The position numbers and the translations under genes are program-made. Below the pieces are notes generated by a model. That model was not told the origin of the DNA. It did not search any database and worked only from the letters and a program-made list of their open reading frames with translations. Below, in pieces: positions 37,525-46,409 of a DNA stretch of 64,000 nt. Source of the DNA: Streptomyces sp. MMG1121 (GTDB taxonomy: Bacteria; Actinomycetota; Actinomycetes; Streptomycetales; Streptomycetaceae); the NCBI RefSeq assembly GCF_001280015.1, contig NZ_LGDV01000251.1:1-64000 (forward strand). Direction: 5' to 3'. Position 1 is the first letter of the stretch. Each line of letters begins with the position of its first letter.

Positions 37525-38517
37525 ATGTCTGAGAGCAGTCAAGGCGGCAGCGGCAAGGGCGCCGGGCTCGGTCTCGCGCTCGTGTCGGCGCTCGCCTTCG
37601 GCGGGTCCGGTGTGGCCGCGAAGCCGCTGATCGAGGCGGGACTCGACCCGCTCCATGTGGTGTGGCTGCGGGCGACCGGCGCCGCCCTGGTCATGCTGCC
37701 GCTCGCCGTACGCCACCGGTCCCTGCCGCGCCGCCGTCCCGCGCTGCTCGCCGGGTTCGGGCTGCTCGCCGTCGCCGGTGTCCAGGCCTGCTACTTCGCC
37801 GCGCTCTCGCGCATTCCGGTGGGCGTGGCGCTGCTCGTCGAGTATCTGGCGCCGGCCCTGGTGCTCGGCTGGGTGCGGTTCGTGCAGCGGCGGCCCGTGA
37901 CGCGTGCCGCCGCGCTCGGCGTGGTCCTCGCGGCCGGCGGCCTCGCCTGTGTGGTGGAGATCTGGTCGGGGCTGAGCTTCGACGCGCTCGGTCTGCTGCT
38001 CGCGCTGGCCGCCGCCTGCTGCCAGGTCGGCTATTTCGTCCTGGCCGACCAGGGCAGCGACGCGGGCGACGAGGCGCCGGACCCGCTCGGCGTCATCGCG
38101 TACGGACTGCTCGTCGGCTCCGCCGTCCTGACCGTGGTGGCCCGCCCCTGGAACATGCGCTGGTCGGTGCTGGCCGGCTCGGCGGACCTGAACGGCACCG
38201 CCGTACCCGCCGTCGCCCTACTGGCCTGGATCGTGTTGATCGCGACGGTCGTCGCGTACGTGACCGGCGTGCTCTCGGTCCGGCGGCTGTCGCCGCAGGT
38301 CGCCGGTGTCGTCGCCTGCCTGGAGGCGGTCGTCGCGACCGTGCTGGCCTGGGTGCTGCTCGGCGAGCACCTCTCGGCACCACAGATCGCCGGCGGCGCG
38401 GTCGTGCTCGTCGGCGCCTTCATCGCCCAGTCCTCCACTCCGGCCAAGGGCGCCGTGGAGCCGGTGGCCGCCGGCGGCCCGGACCGGGAGTTGTCCGGGC
38501 ACCGCACGTCCGCCTAA
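37525..38517 (+). CDS. EamA-family (DMT) transporter
   Basis: 330 residues with ten predicted transmembrane helices in two EamA repeats (about 12-150 and 165-300). Typical segments are ALVSALAFGGSGVAAKPLIE, FAALSRIPVGVALLVEYLAP and the second-repeat end AGVVACLEAVVATVLAWVLL. Members export amino acids, metabolites or drugs. In-frame GTG codons at 37513 and 37519 are possible alternative starts. A second, unrelated EamA gene follows 190 nt later on the same strand. Substrate unknown. Confidence 0.87.
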   Translation: MSESSQGGSGKGAGLGLALVSALAFGGSGVAAKPLIEAGLDPLHVVWLRATGAALVMLPLAVRHRSLPRRRPALLAGFGLLAVAGVQACYFAALSRIPVGVALLVEYLAPALVLGWVRFVQRRPVTRAAALGVVLAAGGLACVVEIWSGLSFDALGLLLALAAACCQVGYFVLADQGSDAGDEAPDPLGVIAYGLLVGSAVLTVVARPWNMRWSVLAGSADLNGTAVPAVALLAWIVLIATVVAYVTGVLSVRRLSPQVAGVVACLEAVVATVLAWVLLGEHLSAPQIAGGAVVLVGAFIAQSSTPAKGAVEPVAAGGPDRELSGHRTSA

Positions 38518-38707
38518 GGTGCCGGTCATGCCGTCCACGCTCGTTCTTCCGCCCCCGGCCGCCTGAGGCGGGCCTCCGGGACACCCGCTCGGTGCATGTG
38601 CGCCGGGCCGGACGGTGCTGCCCGCAGATGAAGTCCGCGCGCCCCGCTCCAGCGGGCCGCCCTCGAACTTCCGCACCCCGTGGTGCGTTTTCTGCGGAGA
38701 AACTCTC

Positions 38708-39667
38708 TTGTCGAACCTGTCGATTCCGTCGGACACCGCGTCTGGCCTGCCCGTCGGGCGTGGCCTGCTCTATCTGATCGTCACCGGTGCCACGTGGGGC
38801 ACCGCCGGCGCCGCCGCCTCCCTGGTCTACCGGACCAGTGATCTGGGCGCCCTCGGCCTCTCCTTCTGGCGCTGCGCGCTGGGACTGGTCCTGCTGCTGG
38901 CCGGCCGGGGCCTGCGTCCGAAGGTCCGCCCGGCCGTGACCGAACCGCTGCCGCGCAGGATCGTGCGGGCTCTCGCCACCGGCCTCGGCCTGGCGGTGTT
39001 CCAGACCGCCTACTTCGCGGCCGTGCAAGCCACCGGGCTCGCCGTGGCCACCGTCGTCACCCTCGGTGCGGGCCCCGTGCTCATCGCGCTCGGCGCCAGG
39101 CTCCTGCTCGGGGAGCGGCTCGGCAGCGGCGGGATCCTCGCGGTCACCGGGGCGCTCGCCGGGCTGGCCGTGCTGGCCTTCGGCGGCTCCGCCGCGACCG
39201 TCCGTCCCTCCGGCGTGCTGCTGGCGCTGGTCTCGGCGACGGGCTACGGCGCCATGACCCTGCTGACCCGCTGGTGGGGGAGGGACGGCGGCGCCGACGC
39301 CTCCGACACCACCGTCTGGGCCTTCGCGGTGACCGGCCTGTGTCTGCTGCCCTTCGCCCTGCACGAGGGACTGCTCCCGCACACCGCCCATCCGGCCCGG
39401 CTGCTGTGGCTCGTGCTCTACATCGCCGCCGTGCCCACCGCGCTCGCGTACGCCCTGTACTTCGCGGGAGCGGCCGTCGTACGGTCCGCCACCGTCTCCG
39501 TGATCATGCTGCTGGAGCCGGTGACCGCGGCCGTGCTCGCCGTCGTCCTGCTCGGCGAGCGGCTCACGGCGACCACCGCGGCCGGCACCCTGCTCATGCT
39601 CGCGGCGGTCGCGGGCCTCGCCGTGAGCGAGGCCCGCGGGGCCGGCCGGGGGCCGGTCCCGGTGTGA
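38708..39667 (+). CDS. EamA-family (DMT) transporter
   Basis: 319 residues, ten transmembrane helices in two repeats ([60 protein letters not shown]). It is not a close copy of the preceding EamA gene. The start TTG 38708 is chosen because GGAGA (38696-38700) sits 7 nt upstream; the longer frame from 38615 has no RBS. It is convergent with a PPOX gene. Function is likely metabolite efflux. Confidence 0.87.
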   Translation: MSNLSIPSDTASGLPVGRGLLYLIVTGATWGTAGAAASLVYRTSDLGALGLSFWRCALGLVLLLAGRGLRPKVRPAVTEPLPRRIVRALATGLGLAVFQTAYFAAVQATGLAVATVVTLGAGPVLIALGARLLLGERLGSGGILAVTGALAGLAVLAFGGSAATVRPSGVLLALVSATGYGAMTLLTRWWGRDGGADASDTTVWAFAVTGLCLLPFALHEGLLPHTAHPARLLWLVLYIAAVPTALAYALYFAGAAVVRSATVSVIMLLEPVTAAVLAVVLLGERLTATTAAGTLLMLAAVAGLAVSEARGAGRGPVPV

Positions 39668-39717
39668 CCGCCGGGCCGTGACACCGCCGCGCCGGACTGC
39701 CCTGAAGCGTGCCGGTC

Positions 39718-40401
39718 CTACAGCTTCGCGAGGTAGTCCGGCAGCGCGATGCCGGCCGCGAGGTCGGCGTTGCGGACCGGTGTGCCGTACCCCTTGCGGA
39801 GCGGGACGACCCCGGCCCAGTGCGGCAGGGCGAGGTCCTCGGGCTCGTCGTTCGCGCCGCCGCCGCGGATCTTGGCCGAGACCTCGTCCAGGTCCAGGCG
39901 GATCACCGCGGTGGCGGCCAGCTCCTTCTTGTTGGCGGGCCGGGAGTCGGCGGCGCGGCCCGGCACGACGTGGTCCACCAGTGCGTCCAGGGCCACCCGG
40001 CGCTCCTCGGGGTCGGTGACCTCGTGCGCGACGCCGTGCACCACCACGGAGCGGTAGTTGATCGAGTGGTGGAAGGCGGAGCGGGCCAGCACCAGCCCGT
40101 CCACGTGGGTGACCGTCAGACACACCGGCAGCCCCGGGTCGGCGTCCCCGGTCATCCGCAGCGGACGGGAGCCGGTGGACCCGTGGACGTAGAGCCGCTC
40201 GCCGACCCGGCCGTACAGCGTCGGCAGCACCACCGGGGCCCCGTCCCGGACGAAGCCGAGGTGACAGACGTACCCCTCGTCGAGTATCGCGTGCACCAGG
40301 TCCTTGTCGTACGACGCCCGGTCCGCGGAGCGCGTGGGCACGGTGCGGTCGGTCGGGGTGTAGGCGGCGGCCTGGGCTTCCTCGGTCGTCGTCCCCTGCA
40401 T
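39718..40401 (-). CDS. Pyridoxamine 5'-phosphate oxidase-related flavin-binding protein (NimA-like)
   Basis: 227 residues of the split-barrel PPOX family. GYVCHLGFVRDGAPVVLPTL, GERLYVHGSTGSRPLRM, and the block NYRSVVVHGVAHEVTD are characteristic. Proteins like this bind FMN, heme or F420 and reduce small molecules. It is divergent from a MocR-type regulator across a perfect 12-bp palindrome, so vitamin B6- or amino-acid-responsive control is plausible. A MocR neighbour often regulates B6-linked genes. Confidence 0.85.
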   Translation of the reverse strand: MQGTTTEEAQAAAYTPTDRTVPTRSADRASYDKDLVHAILDEGYVCHLGFVRDGAPVVLPTLYGRVGERLYVHGSTGSRPLRMTGDADPGLPVCLTVTHVDGLVLARSAFHHSINYRSVVVHGVAHEVTDPEERRVALDALVDHVVPGRAADSRPANKKELAATAVIRLDLDEVSAKIRGGGANDEPEDLALPHWAGVVPLRKGYGTPVRNADLAAGIALPDYLAKL

Positions 40402-40448
40402 GACGGTCCCTCCATGACGAGCGGTGATGAGCTGTTTTGCTGCTGCAT

Positions 40449-40466
40449 TGCACTAGTGCATAATAT
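40449..40466. promoter_or_regulatory. Palindrome and -10 box of the mocR promoter
   Basis: TGCACTAGTGCA (40449-40460) is a perfect 12-bp palindrome, followed directly by TAATAT (40461-40466), a good -10 hexamer. Transcription would start at about 40472, the GTG itself, so the mRNA is probably leaderless. The palindrome would cover the -35/-10 spacer, as expected for an autorepressor. Confidence 0.6.
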
Positions 40467-40471
40467 GCTTT

Positions 40472-41803
40472 GTGCTAGGAGAGTATCGGATCGAAGGGCG
40501 TGGCGCAGCCGAGATCGCGGCCAGCGTCGAGCGCGCGGTCGGTGCGGGAGAGCTGGTGCCGGGCCAATCTCTGCCGCCCATGCGGGAGTTGGCGGCTCGG
40601 CTGGGCGTGAATCCCAATACGGTCGCGGCCGCCTACCGCACCCTGCGCGAGCGCGGGGTGATCGAGACGGCCGGCCGCCGCGGCAGCCGCGTCCGCCCCA
40701 AGCCGGCCACCACCGGGCGTGCGGAACTGCGCCTGGAGGTCCCCGCGGGCGGCCGCGACCTGGCCAGTGGCAATCCCGACCCGGCCCTGCTGCCCCGCCT
40801 GGCCCCGGCCCTCGCCGCGGCGGCCAAGGAGGGTGACCGGCGGCCCGTCCGCTACGGCGACGACCCCCTCGACGCGGAACTCGCCCGCCTCTCGCGCGCC
40901 GAACTCGACGCCGACGGCGTCCCCGAGGGCCCGCTGACCGTGACGTCGGGCTCCCTCGACGCCATCGAACGCGTCCTTTCCGCGCACCTCAGGCCGGGCG
41001 ACGCGGTCGCCGTCGAGGACCCCGGCTGGGGCAGCGTCCTCGACCTGATCCCCGCGCTGGGGCTGCGCACACTCCCGGTCGGCGTGGACGACGACGGCCC
41101 GCGCGTCGACGGGCTGCGCCATGCGCTGCGCTCCGGCGCCCGTGCCGTGATCGTCACCGATCGCGCCCAGAACCCGACCGGCGCCTCGGTGACCGCCACG
41201 CGCGCGCGTGCCCTGCGCGCGGTTCTGCGCGACCATCCGGGAACCCTGCTGATCGAGGACGACCACGGCCACGGCATCGTCGACCTCCCCCTGCATCCCC
41301 TCGCGGGTGTGACCCACCACTGGGCCGTCGTCCGCTCCGCCTCCAAGGCCTACGGCCCCGACCTGCGCGTGGCCGTCCTCACCGGCGACCGGGTCACCGT
41401 CGACCGGGTGCGCGGCCGCCAGAGCCTGGGCCCCGGGTGGGTGAGCCTGGTGCTGCAGCGGACCGTGGCCCGGCTGCAGCACCAGGGCGCGGCGGACCGG
41501 GCGGCGGTGGCGCAGTCGTACGGATCACGCAGGAACGCGCTGCTCGACGCCCTGGCGGACCGGGGCGTCGTCGGTCACGGCCGCAGCGGTGTGAACGTCT
41601 GGATCCCGGTCCCGGACGAGACGGGCGTGGTGGCCCGCCTCCTGCAAGCGGGCTGGGCGGTGGCACCCGGAGCCCGCTTCCGCCTGAGCAGCCCGCCGGC
41701 GATCCGGATCACGGTCTCGACACTCACGGAGGAGGACATCGCCCCGCTGGCGGACGCGGTGGCGGCGGCGGTACGGCCGTCGCCGGCCCGCGTCTATGGC
41801 TAG
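40472..41803 (+). CDS. MocR-family regulator (GntR HTH fused to aminotransferase fold)
   Basis: 443 residues. The GntR winged helix (about 10-75) contains GELVPGQSLPPMRELAARLG and VNPNTVAAAYRTLRERGVIE. The aminotransferase-like domain (about 95-435) has the PLP-lysine in SASKAYGPDLRVAVL and the phosphate-cradle motif TDRAQNPTGASV. Such proteins sense PLP or an amino acid adduct. GTG 40472 appears to begin a leaderless mRNA. It is divergent from the PPOX gene, which is the obvious target. Confidence 0.9.
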   Translation: MLGEYRIEGRGAAEIAASVERAVGAGELVPGQSLPPMRELAARLGVNPNTVAAAYRTLRERGVIETAGRRGSRVRPKPATTGRAELRLEVPAGGRDLASGNPDPALLPRLAPALAAAAKEGDRRPVRYGDDPLDAELARLSRAELDADGVPEGPLTVTSGSLDAIERVLSAHLRPGDAVAVEDPGWGSVLDLIPALGLRTLPVGVDDDGPRVDGLRHALRSGARAVIVTDRAQNPTGASVTATRARALRAVLRDHPGTLLIEDDHGHGIVDLPLHPLAGVTHHWAVVRSASKAYGPDLRVAVLTGDRVTVDRVRGRQSLGPGWVSLVLQRTVARLQHQGAADRAAVAQSYGSRRNALLDALADRGVVGHGRSGVNVWIPVPDETGVVARLLQAGWAVAPGARFRLSSPPAIRITVSTLTEEDIAPLADAVAAAVRPSPARVYG

Positions 41804-41834
41804 GCGAGAACGGGACAGGGGCACGGGGCTGTCT

Positions 41835-42773
41835 TCACTGGGTGCCCTTGCGCCCCCGGACCTGCGTGAGCGCGGCCCCCGCCAGAACGACGACCGCCCC
41901 CACCGGCGTGGTCCACCGCAGCGACTCCCCGAGAATCGCCACTCCCGCGGCGGTGGCGATGACGGGGATGAAGTACGTCACCATCTGCGCGGTCGTAGGC
42001 CCGACTTCAGCGACCAACCCGTACTGGATCAGTACAGCCAGCCCCGTGCCGAAGGCGCCCAGCACGGCGATCGCCAGCAGCGGCACCCACGAGACGTGTG
42101 CCGGGAAACCGGTGAACAGCGGGGTGACAACCGCCAGTTGGACCGTGGCCAGCAGCAACTGCGCCCCGGTCATCGACAGATGTGAGTTCCCCGTCCCCGC
42201 CAGCGTCCGCCGCACATAGATCCAGCCCACCGGATAGCTCAGCGAGGCCAGCAGCGCCATCGCGGTGCCCGTGGCATCCAGACCGTGGAAGCCCTGCCAC
42301 ACGCCCAGCACGGTCAGCACCCCGAGGAATCCCAGCCCGAGCCCGGCGACGCGGACCCGGGTGGGCCGGTCCTCGGAGAGGGCGACCAGGGACAGGGCCA
42401 TGCCCCACAGGGGCGACGTCGCGTTGCAGATGCCGGCCAGTGTGGACGGGATCGTCAGCTCCGAGTAGGCGAACAGGGAGAACGGCAGGGCGTTCAGGAA
42501 GAACGCGGCGACCGCCATATGACCCCACAGCCGGGCCCCACGCGGCAGCCGCTGCCGCTTGACCGCCATCGCCGCCCCCAGCACCGCCGTACCGAACACC
42601 AGACGCCCGAGGGTGACCTGGAAGGGCGCGTACCCGTCCGTCCCCACCTTGATCAACAGAAAGCTGAAGCCCCAGATCAGGGACAGCGCGCCGAAGCGGA
42701 GACGCCAGTCGATGCGGGGGCGGGACCGGACGGGTGCGGGGGACTGGGTGCGGGGTGCGGTGACCGTGCTCAT
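41835..42773 (-). CDS. EamA-family (DMT) transporter
   Basis: 312 residues, ten transmembrane helices. Typical blocks are LRFGALSLIWGFSFLLIKVG, FQVTLGRLVFGTAVLGAAMA, SELTIPSTLAGICNATSPLW and PTTAQMVTYFIPVIATAAGV. It differs from the two EamA genes further left. ATG 42773 is chosen, with GGAGG unusually close (2 nt); upstream in-frame GTG/TTG codons exist. It is divergent from a LysR gene with a shared 74-nt intergenic region. Regulation of the exporter by that LysR protein is likely. Confidence 0.87.
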   Translation of the reverse strand: MSTVTAPRTQSPAPVRSRPRIDWRLRFGALSLIWGFSFLLIKVGTDGYAPFQVTLGRLVFGTAVLGAAMAVKRQRLPRGARLWGHMAVAAFFLNALPFSLFAYSELTIPSTLAGICNATSPLWGMALSLVALSEDRPTRVRVAGLGLGFLGVLTVLGVWQGFHGLDATGTAMALLASLSYPVGWIYVRRTLAGTGNSHLSMTGAQLLLATVQLAVVTPLFTGFPAHVSWVPLLAIAVLGAFGTGLAVLIQYGLVAEVGPTTAQMVTYFIPVIATAAGVAILGESLRWTTPVGAVVVLAGAALTQVRGRKGTQ

Positions 42774-42796
42774 GACCTCCACGATGCTGGAGGCAA

Positions 42797-42815
42797 TCTC
42801 GTAGCACAATCGAGA
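42797..42815. promoter_or_regulatory. LysR-type binding dyad
   Basis: TCTCG (42797-42801) and CGAGA (42811-42815) form an inverted repeat with a 9-nt gap in the intergenic region between the EamA and LysR genes. The arrangement fits the T-N11-A dyads bound by LysR regulators. Confidence 0.5.
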
Positions 42816-42847
42816 CTTCGCACGGGGTATCTCTTAGAATTGCTTAC

Positions 42848-43756
42848 ATGCTGAATCTGGAGCGCCTGCGCACCCTGGACGCCGTCGCCCGGCACGGCTC
42901 GGTCAGTGCGGCCGCCGGCGCGCTGCACGTCACCACCTCCGCGGTCTCCCAGCAGCTGGGCAAGCTGGAGCGGGAGACGGGCCAGCAGCTCCTCGCCAAG
43001 AACGGCCGGGGCGTGCGGCTCACGGACGCCGGCCGGCTGCTGTCGGAGCACGCTGCGCGGATCCTGTCCCAGGTCGAGCTCGCCGAGTCCGATCTCGAGG
43101 CGCACCGCGGACAGGTCGTCGGCGAACTGCGGCTGTCGGCGTTCCCGACCGCCGCCCGCGGGCTCTTCCCGGCCGTGCTCGGCGCGCTGCGGGCCCGGCA
43201 TCCGGGGCTGCGGGTGCGCTCCAGCGAGCTGGAACCGGAACAGGGCGTCGCCGGTGTCGTGCGCGGCGACCTCGACCTCGCGGTCGTCCTGGACTGGTAC
43301 AACAAGCCGATGCCGGTGCCCGACGGCCTGGTCAAGGCGCCCCTGCTGGACGACCCGGCCGATGTCGCCCTGCCCGTGGGGCACCGGCTCGCCGACCGCG
43401 ACGAGGTGGACCTCACCGAGTTCGCCGAGGACGAGTGGATCACCTGGGGTGAGGGCGAGTTCTGCCACGAGTGGCTCATGTTCACGCTGCGGTCCAAGGG
43501 CGTGGAGCCGGTCGTGGGCCACCGCGCCGGTGAGACCCACACCCAACTCGGCCTGGTGGCCGCCGGGTTGGGTGTGTGCATCGCGCCGTTGCTGGGGCGC
43601 CACCCGGTGCCCGAGGGTGTGGCGCTGATCCCGCTCAGCCAGCGTGTGCGCCGCCATGTGTACGTCGTCTGGCGGGCGGACGCCGACCGCAGGCCCTCGA
43701 TCCGCGCGGCGGTCGAGGCCCTGCGCACGGCGGCGCGGCAGCAGGTGCCCGGCTGA
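42848..43756 (+). CDS. LysR-family transcriptional regulator
   Basis: 302 residues. The N-terminal HTH (LERLRTLDAVARHGSVSAAA, ALHVTTSAVSQQLGKLERET) is followed by a periplasmic-binding-like effector domain (GELRLSAFPTAARGLFPAVL, VVRGDLDLAVVLDW, GLVAAGLGVCIAPLL). It starts at ATG 42848 next to the 5' end of the EamA transporter gene and probably controls it. Its 3' end is separated by only 3 nt from the convergent PPOX gene. Confidence 0.92.
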   Translation: MLNLERLRTLDAVARHGSVSAAAGALHVTTSAVSQQLGKLERETGQQLLAKNGRGVRLTDAGRLLSEHAARILSQVELAESDLEAHRGQVVGELRLSAFPTAARGLFPAVLGALRARHPGLRVRSSELEPEQGVAGVVRGDLDLAVVLDWYNKPMPVPDGLVKAPLLDDPADVALPVGHRLADRDEVDLTEFAEDEWITWGEGEFCHEWLMFTLRSKGVEPVVGHRAGETHTQLGLVAAGLGVCIAPLLGRHPVPEGVALIPLSQRVRRHVYVVWRADADRRPSIRAAVEALRTAARQQVPG

Positions 43757-43759
43757 GCG

Positions 43760-44230
43760 TCACGCCCCGGCCAGTTTGCGGAAGTCCCAGGAGACGATCT
43801 TCTGCGGGGTGAGCCGCGCCCAGGCGTGCCTGCCGTCGTGCGGCATCTCGTCCAGGCCGAAGTTCTTCCGTGCGAACAGTGTCTCGGCCGTGTCGAGTTC
43901 GGCGCACAGCTCGCCCGTGCGCGGCGCCTCGCCCACGAACTCCACCCGTCCGGACAGCTCGACCCCGAGCAGCTGGTCGTACTCCTCGCCCGAGTCGACC
44001 ACGACCGCGACGCGCGGATCGCGGTTCAACTGGGCCCAGCGCCTGCTGCGCACCACCGAGTACAGCCACAGCGACGTGCCGTCCCAGGCGAACCACAGCG
44101 CGCTGACATGCGGTGTGCCGTCCGCCGAGACGGTCGCGACCCGGCACGTGCGCTGGGTGGTCAGGAACGTGTCCAGCTCACCGGGCGTCATCATGATCCT
44201 CCGGCCCCGGCGCTGCTCTGTCACGGTCAT
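43760..44230 (-). CDS. Pyridoxamine 5'-phosphate oxidase family protein
   Basis: 156 residues. The PPOX barrel is visible as CRVATVSADGTPHVSALWFA, RSRRWAQLNRDPRVAVVVDS and EYDQLLGVELSGRVEFVGE. Such proteins bind FMN or F420. ATG 44230 follows GAGGGGG; an internal ATG at 44191 with GGAGGA is an alternative and would give 143 residues. It is divergent from the isochorismatase-fold gene (intergenic 84 nt) and not close to the other PPOX gene in sequence. Confidence 0.85.
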   Translation of the reverse strand: MTVTEQRRGRRIMMTPGELDTFLTTQRTCRVATVSADGTPHVSALWFAWDGTSLWLYSVVRSRRWAQLNRDPRVAVVVDSGEEYDQLLGVELSGRVEFVGEAPRTGELCAELDTAETLFARKNFGLDEMPHDGRHAWARLTPQKIVSWDFRKLAGA

Positions 44231-44314
44231 GCGGCCCCCTCTTCTCTCACGTCGTGTCGGCGAACTATCGTGTCCCGGTGATCCTCTGACATCCCGTCAG
44301 AAAAGGAAATGGGT

Positions 44315-44959
44315 ATGCCGTCGCACGCACAGCTCAGCGAACTCATCGACCCCGTGAGCACCGCCCTGCTCACCGTGGAGTGCCAGCAGGGGGTGGTCGG
44401 CCCGGACAGCGCGCTGCCCGAACTCGCCCGTGAGGCCCGCTCCTGCGGTGCCCTGCACAATGTCGCCCGTCTGGTCGCCGCCGCCCATGAGAGCGGGGTC
44501 CAGGTGGTCCACGCGATCGCCGAGCGACGCCCGGACGGCCGGGCCGCGAGCCGCAACGCCCGTCTGTTCCGGGCCGCGGAGCGGCTGCCCGTGCGCCAGC
44601 TGACCGGCAGCACCGCCGTCCGGGTCGCGCCGCCGATCGAGGTCGCCGAGGAGGACCTCGTCGTACGGCGCCTGCACGGGCTGTCCCCGCTGCACGGCAC
44701 CGACGTCGACGCCCTGCTGCGCAACCTCGGCTGCCGCACGCTGATCGTCACCGGGGTCTCCGCCAACGTGGCGATACCCAACGCGGTGTTCGACGCGGTC
44801 AACCTCGGCTACACCGCCGTCGTCCCGGCCGACGCGATCGCGGGAGTGCCCGCCGACTACACCCCCGCGATGATCAAGCACACCCTCGCGCTGGTCGCCA
44901 CGGTCGCGACCACCGACGAGGTGCTCGGCTGCCTCGCGCGGCCGCGCGGGCGCGCCTGA
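44315..44959 (+). CDS. Isochorismatase-fold protein lacking the cysteine hydrolase triad
   Basis: 214 residues with the isochorismatase alpha/beta fold: TALLTVECQQGVVGP, HESGVQVVHAIAE, LVVRRLHGLSPLHGTDVDAL, CRTLIVTGVSANVAIPNAVF. The canonical Asp-Lys-Cys triad is altered at every position. Asp is E22 in LTVECQQG. Lys is R118 or R119. The nucleophilic Cys of GV-x-(T/A)-x-x-C is A153. It therefore cannot use the cysteine hydrolase mechanism. AAAGGA (44302-44307) supports ATG 44315; ATG 44309 overlaps the RBS. Function unknown: it could be a non-Cys isochorismatase or a binding protein. Confidence 0.85.
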   Translation: MPSHAQLSELIDPVSTALLTVECQQGVVGPDSALPELAREARSCGALHNVARLVAAAHESGVQVVHAIAERRPDGRAASRNARLFRAAERLPVRQLTGSTAVRVAPPIEVAEEDLVVRRLHGLSPLHGTDVDALLRNLGCRTLIVTGVSANVAIPNAVFDAVNLGYTAVVPADAIAGVPADYTPAMIKHTLALVATVATTDEVLGCLARPRGRA

Positions 44960-44964
44960 CCGGC

Positions 44965-45471
44965 TCAGGCCAGCGTGATGTTCTCGCCGGAGACGGCGAT
45001 CTTCTCGGCGGCCAGCGGCTGGGTCGCCGGACCCTGCTTGACGCTGCCGTCCGTGGCGGAGAAGTGGCTGTTGTGACACGGGCAGACGATCACGCCGTTC
45101 GCCACGCTGCCCACCGTGCATCCCTGGTGGGTGCACTTGGCCGAGAACGCCTTGTACGTGCCCGCCGTCGGCTGGGTCACGACCACGCCCTGGTCCTTGA
45201 AGATCTTGCCGCCGCCCTCGGGGATGTCGGAGGTCTTGGCGAGCGCGGTGCCGCCGCCGTTCTCGGAGGCCCCGGAGGAAGCCGTCGAGCCACCGGAGCC
45301 GGTCGTACCGGCCGAACCGGAGGCACCGGATCCCGTGTCGACCGTGCCGGAGGAGTTCTTGTCGCCCGAACCGCAGGCGGTCAGCGCGGCGGCGAGACCC
45401 GCCGCTCCGGCCGCCGCCACGACGGTACGGCGGGCCGGTCCCGCTGCGGGCCGGTGCGATGCGCTGCTCAT
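44965..45471 (-). CDS. Secreted Rieske 2Fe-2S lipoprotein
   Basis: 168 residues. A twin-arginine signal (PARRTVVAAAGAAG) ends in a lipobox (LTAC). A Ser/Gly/Thr linker (about 35-75) precedes a Rieske domain with C-T-H in AKCTHQGCTVG and C-P-C-H in VCPCHNSHFS, the two cluster loops. Tat export with a folded cluster and lipid anchoring is expected. Its electron partner is unknown; the family is often near oxidases, but none is adjacent. It is convergent with the isochorismatase-fold gene. Confidence 0.9.
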   Translation of the reverse strand: MSSASHRPAAGPARRTVVAAAGAAGLAAALTACGSGDKNSSGTVDTGSGASGSAGTTGSGGSTASSGASENGGGTALAKTSDIPEGGGKIFKDQGVVVTQPTAGTYKAFSAKCTHQGCTVGSVANGVIVCPCHNSHFSATDGSVKQGPATQPLAAEKIAVSGENITLA

Positions 45472-45632
45472 GTGGGTTCCCTTCCGCGGAGCTTCTCGTG
45501 ATCCGTCCAGGGGTACGGCGCCCGGGCGCCACCCGTTCAGACGGGCACTCAGATCCTTGCCGCCGGGGGATGAGACGGCCGTAAGCCACAGCTGTGGGCA
45601 AGCTGTCGGCCGTGCCCCAGTAACCTGGGGCG

Positions 45633-46409
45633 ATGCTCAAGGAAGTCACCGCGACCCGCTACATCACGCCCCTGCGTGAGGGGGGCTCGCTGCCGGGGCT
45701 CGTCGAGGCCGACGACGTCGGGACGTACGTCATCAAGTTCACCGGCGCCGGACAGGGCCGCAAGACCCTGGTCGCCGAGGTGGTGTGCGGCGAGCTCGCC
45801 CGGCGCCTCGGCTTCCGGATGCCCCGGCTGGTGACCCTCCACCTGGACCCGGTCCTCGGACTCGGCGAGCCCGAGCAGCAGGTGCAGGAGCTGCTGCGGT
45901 CCAGCGGCGGCACCAACCTCGGCATGGACTTCCTCTCCGGCGCCCTCGGCTACGACCCGCTGGCCTTCCCGGTGAGCCCCGAGGAGGCCGGCCGGATCGT
46001 CTGGTTCGACGCGCTGGTCAACAACGTGGACCGGTCCTGGCGCAATCCGAACCTCCTCGTGCACCGCGGCGAGCTGTGGCTCATCGACCACGGCGCGACG
46101 ATGATCTGGCACCACAACTGGCCCTCCGCCGAGGTCTCCGCGGCCCGCCCCTACGACGCGGGCGAGCACGCCCTGGTCCGCTTCGCCCCGGACGTCGCCG
46201 CCGCCGCGGCCGACCTCGCGCCCCGGGTCACCGAGGACCTCCTCGCCGAGGTCACCGCCGAGATCCCCGACGCCTGGCTCGCCGACGAGCCCGGCTTCGA
46301 CACCCCGGACGACCTGCGCCGGGCCTACGCGCGGCCGCTGCTCGCGCGGGCCGCCGTCATCGCCGGGCGCATCACCGGCATCGCCACCGGTACCGAGGAG
46401 GGCAAGTGA
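45633..46409 (+). CDS. HipA-family kinase-like protein (short)
   Basis: 258 residues, far shorter than E. coli HipA (about 440), lacking its N-terminal lobe extension. The kinase core is intact: TYVIKFTG with K35, the catalytic loop NNVDRSWRNPN with D133 and N138, and LIDHG with the metal-binding D152. It probably phosphorylates a protein or a small molecule. It overlaps the next gene as GTGA, so the two are coupled. No HipB-type HTH antitoxin is present. The conserved partner is a DUF3037 protein. Confidence 0.8.
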   Translation: MLKEVTATRYITPLREGGSLPGLVEADDVGTYVIKFTGAGQGRKTLVAEVVCGELARRLGFRMPRLVTLHLDPVLGLGEPEQQVQELLRSSGGTNLGMDFLSGALGYDPLAFPVSPEEAGRIVWFDALVNNVDRSWRNPNLLVHRGELWLIDHGATMIWHHNWPSAEVSAARPYDAGEHALVRFAPDVAAAAADLAPRVTEDLLAEVTAEIPDAWLADEPGFDTPDDLRRAYARPLLARAAVIAGRITGIATGTEEGK

